Source: Pyrenophora tritici-repentis (Eukaryota > Ascomycota > Dothideomycetes > Pleosporales > Pleosporaceae). From it: a stretch of 64,000 bases of DNA. Of the stretch, positions 63,926-64,000 are shown one piece after another (positions within the stretch are counted from its first letter, which is position 1; each line of letters begins with the position of its first letter). The stretch is from NCBI RefSeq assembly GCF_003171515.1, contig NC_089393.1, forward strand, positions 3,092,414 to 3,156,413, read 5' to 3'. Both the position numbers and the translations under genes were made by a program. The notes under the pieces were generated by a model that was not told the origin of the DNA, did no database searches, and saw nothing but the letters and a program-made list of their open reading frames with translations.

Positions 63926-64000
63926 GGGTTAGGTTAGGGTTAGGGTTAGGGTTAGGGTTAGGGTTAGGGTTAGGGTTAGGGTTAGGGTTAGGGTTAGGTT
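63926..64000 (+). repeat. Telomere repeat array (TTAGGG)n
   Basis: About twelve TTAGGG units, with a TTAGG variant near the inner edge and again at the last bases. It is G-rich strand 5' to 3' toward the window end, so position 64000 is at or near the physical chromosome end. Confidence 0.97.

Overview
The window is the right-hand end of a chromosome or scaffold of a filamentous ascomycete. It ends in an uninterrupted array of the fungal telomere repeat TTAGGG (about 63926-64000). A Pezizomycotina host, perhaps Dothideomycetes, is inferred from the TTAGGG telomere, pogo/Fot-like and hAT transposons, Copia elements, C-to-T damage of the kind left by repeat-induced point mutation (RIP), and a small PhiA-like secreted protein. 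I recognise only one ordinary host gene (2169-2801, minus). No rRNA, tRNA or CRISPR array was seen.

Left part (1-11072). A Copia-type gag runs off the window edge and is split by a 162-bp MITE. Next come its 5' LTR, the PhiA-like gene, two pogo-like transposons (3486-5947 and 7343-9196), a LINE relic, a solo LTR, and a LINE-derived composite element with a 171-bp tandem repeat core (7235-10280). An unrecognised open frame (6864-7016 resuming at 10299-10636) has been split by two of these insertions.

Middle part (11073-28149). A diverged copy of the terminal purine-rich repeat (11073-14618) is followed by a solo LTR that a Copia element with identical LTRs has split (14734-19979). Then come a truncated hAT element (hAT-1), a second hAT element (hAT-2) and a Copia fragment that carries a solo LTR.

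Right part (28150-64000). There are two tandem, same-orientation subtelomeric modules. Each has a promoter block, a telomere-linked RecQ-type helicase (TLH) gene and a purine-rich tail, an arrangement that recalls the yeast Y' element. Copy A (28548-37852) is split by the LINE-derived composite and by hAT-1. Copy B (42670-54350) is split by hAT-2 and by a third hAT (hAT-3). Removing the insertions and one target duplication each, and correcting one missing base per copy, brings both copies to the same length, 4764 nt (1587 residues). Each copy has its own single-base loss in a G run.

Nesting gives a relative order of events. Two hAT-type MITEs are scattered through the other elements: MITE-1 has six apparently identical 162-bp copies, each with a perfect 8-bp target duplication, and MITE-2 has three 158-bp copies. 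MITE-2 shares its termini with hAT-3. The last 9.6 kb before the telomere is strongly purine-biased on the same strand as the G-rich telomere strand. All functional statements are inferences from motifs and structure; no database search was possible.
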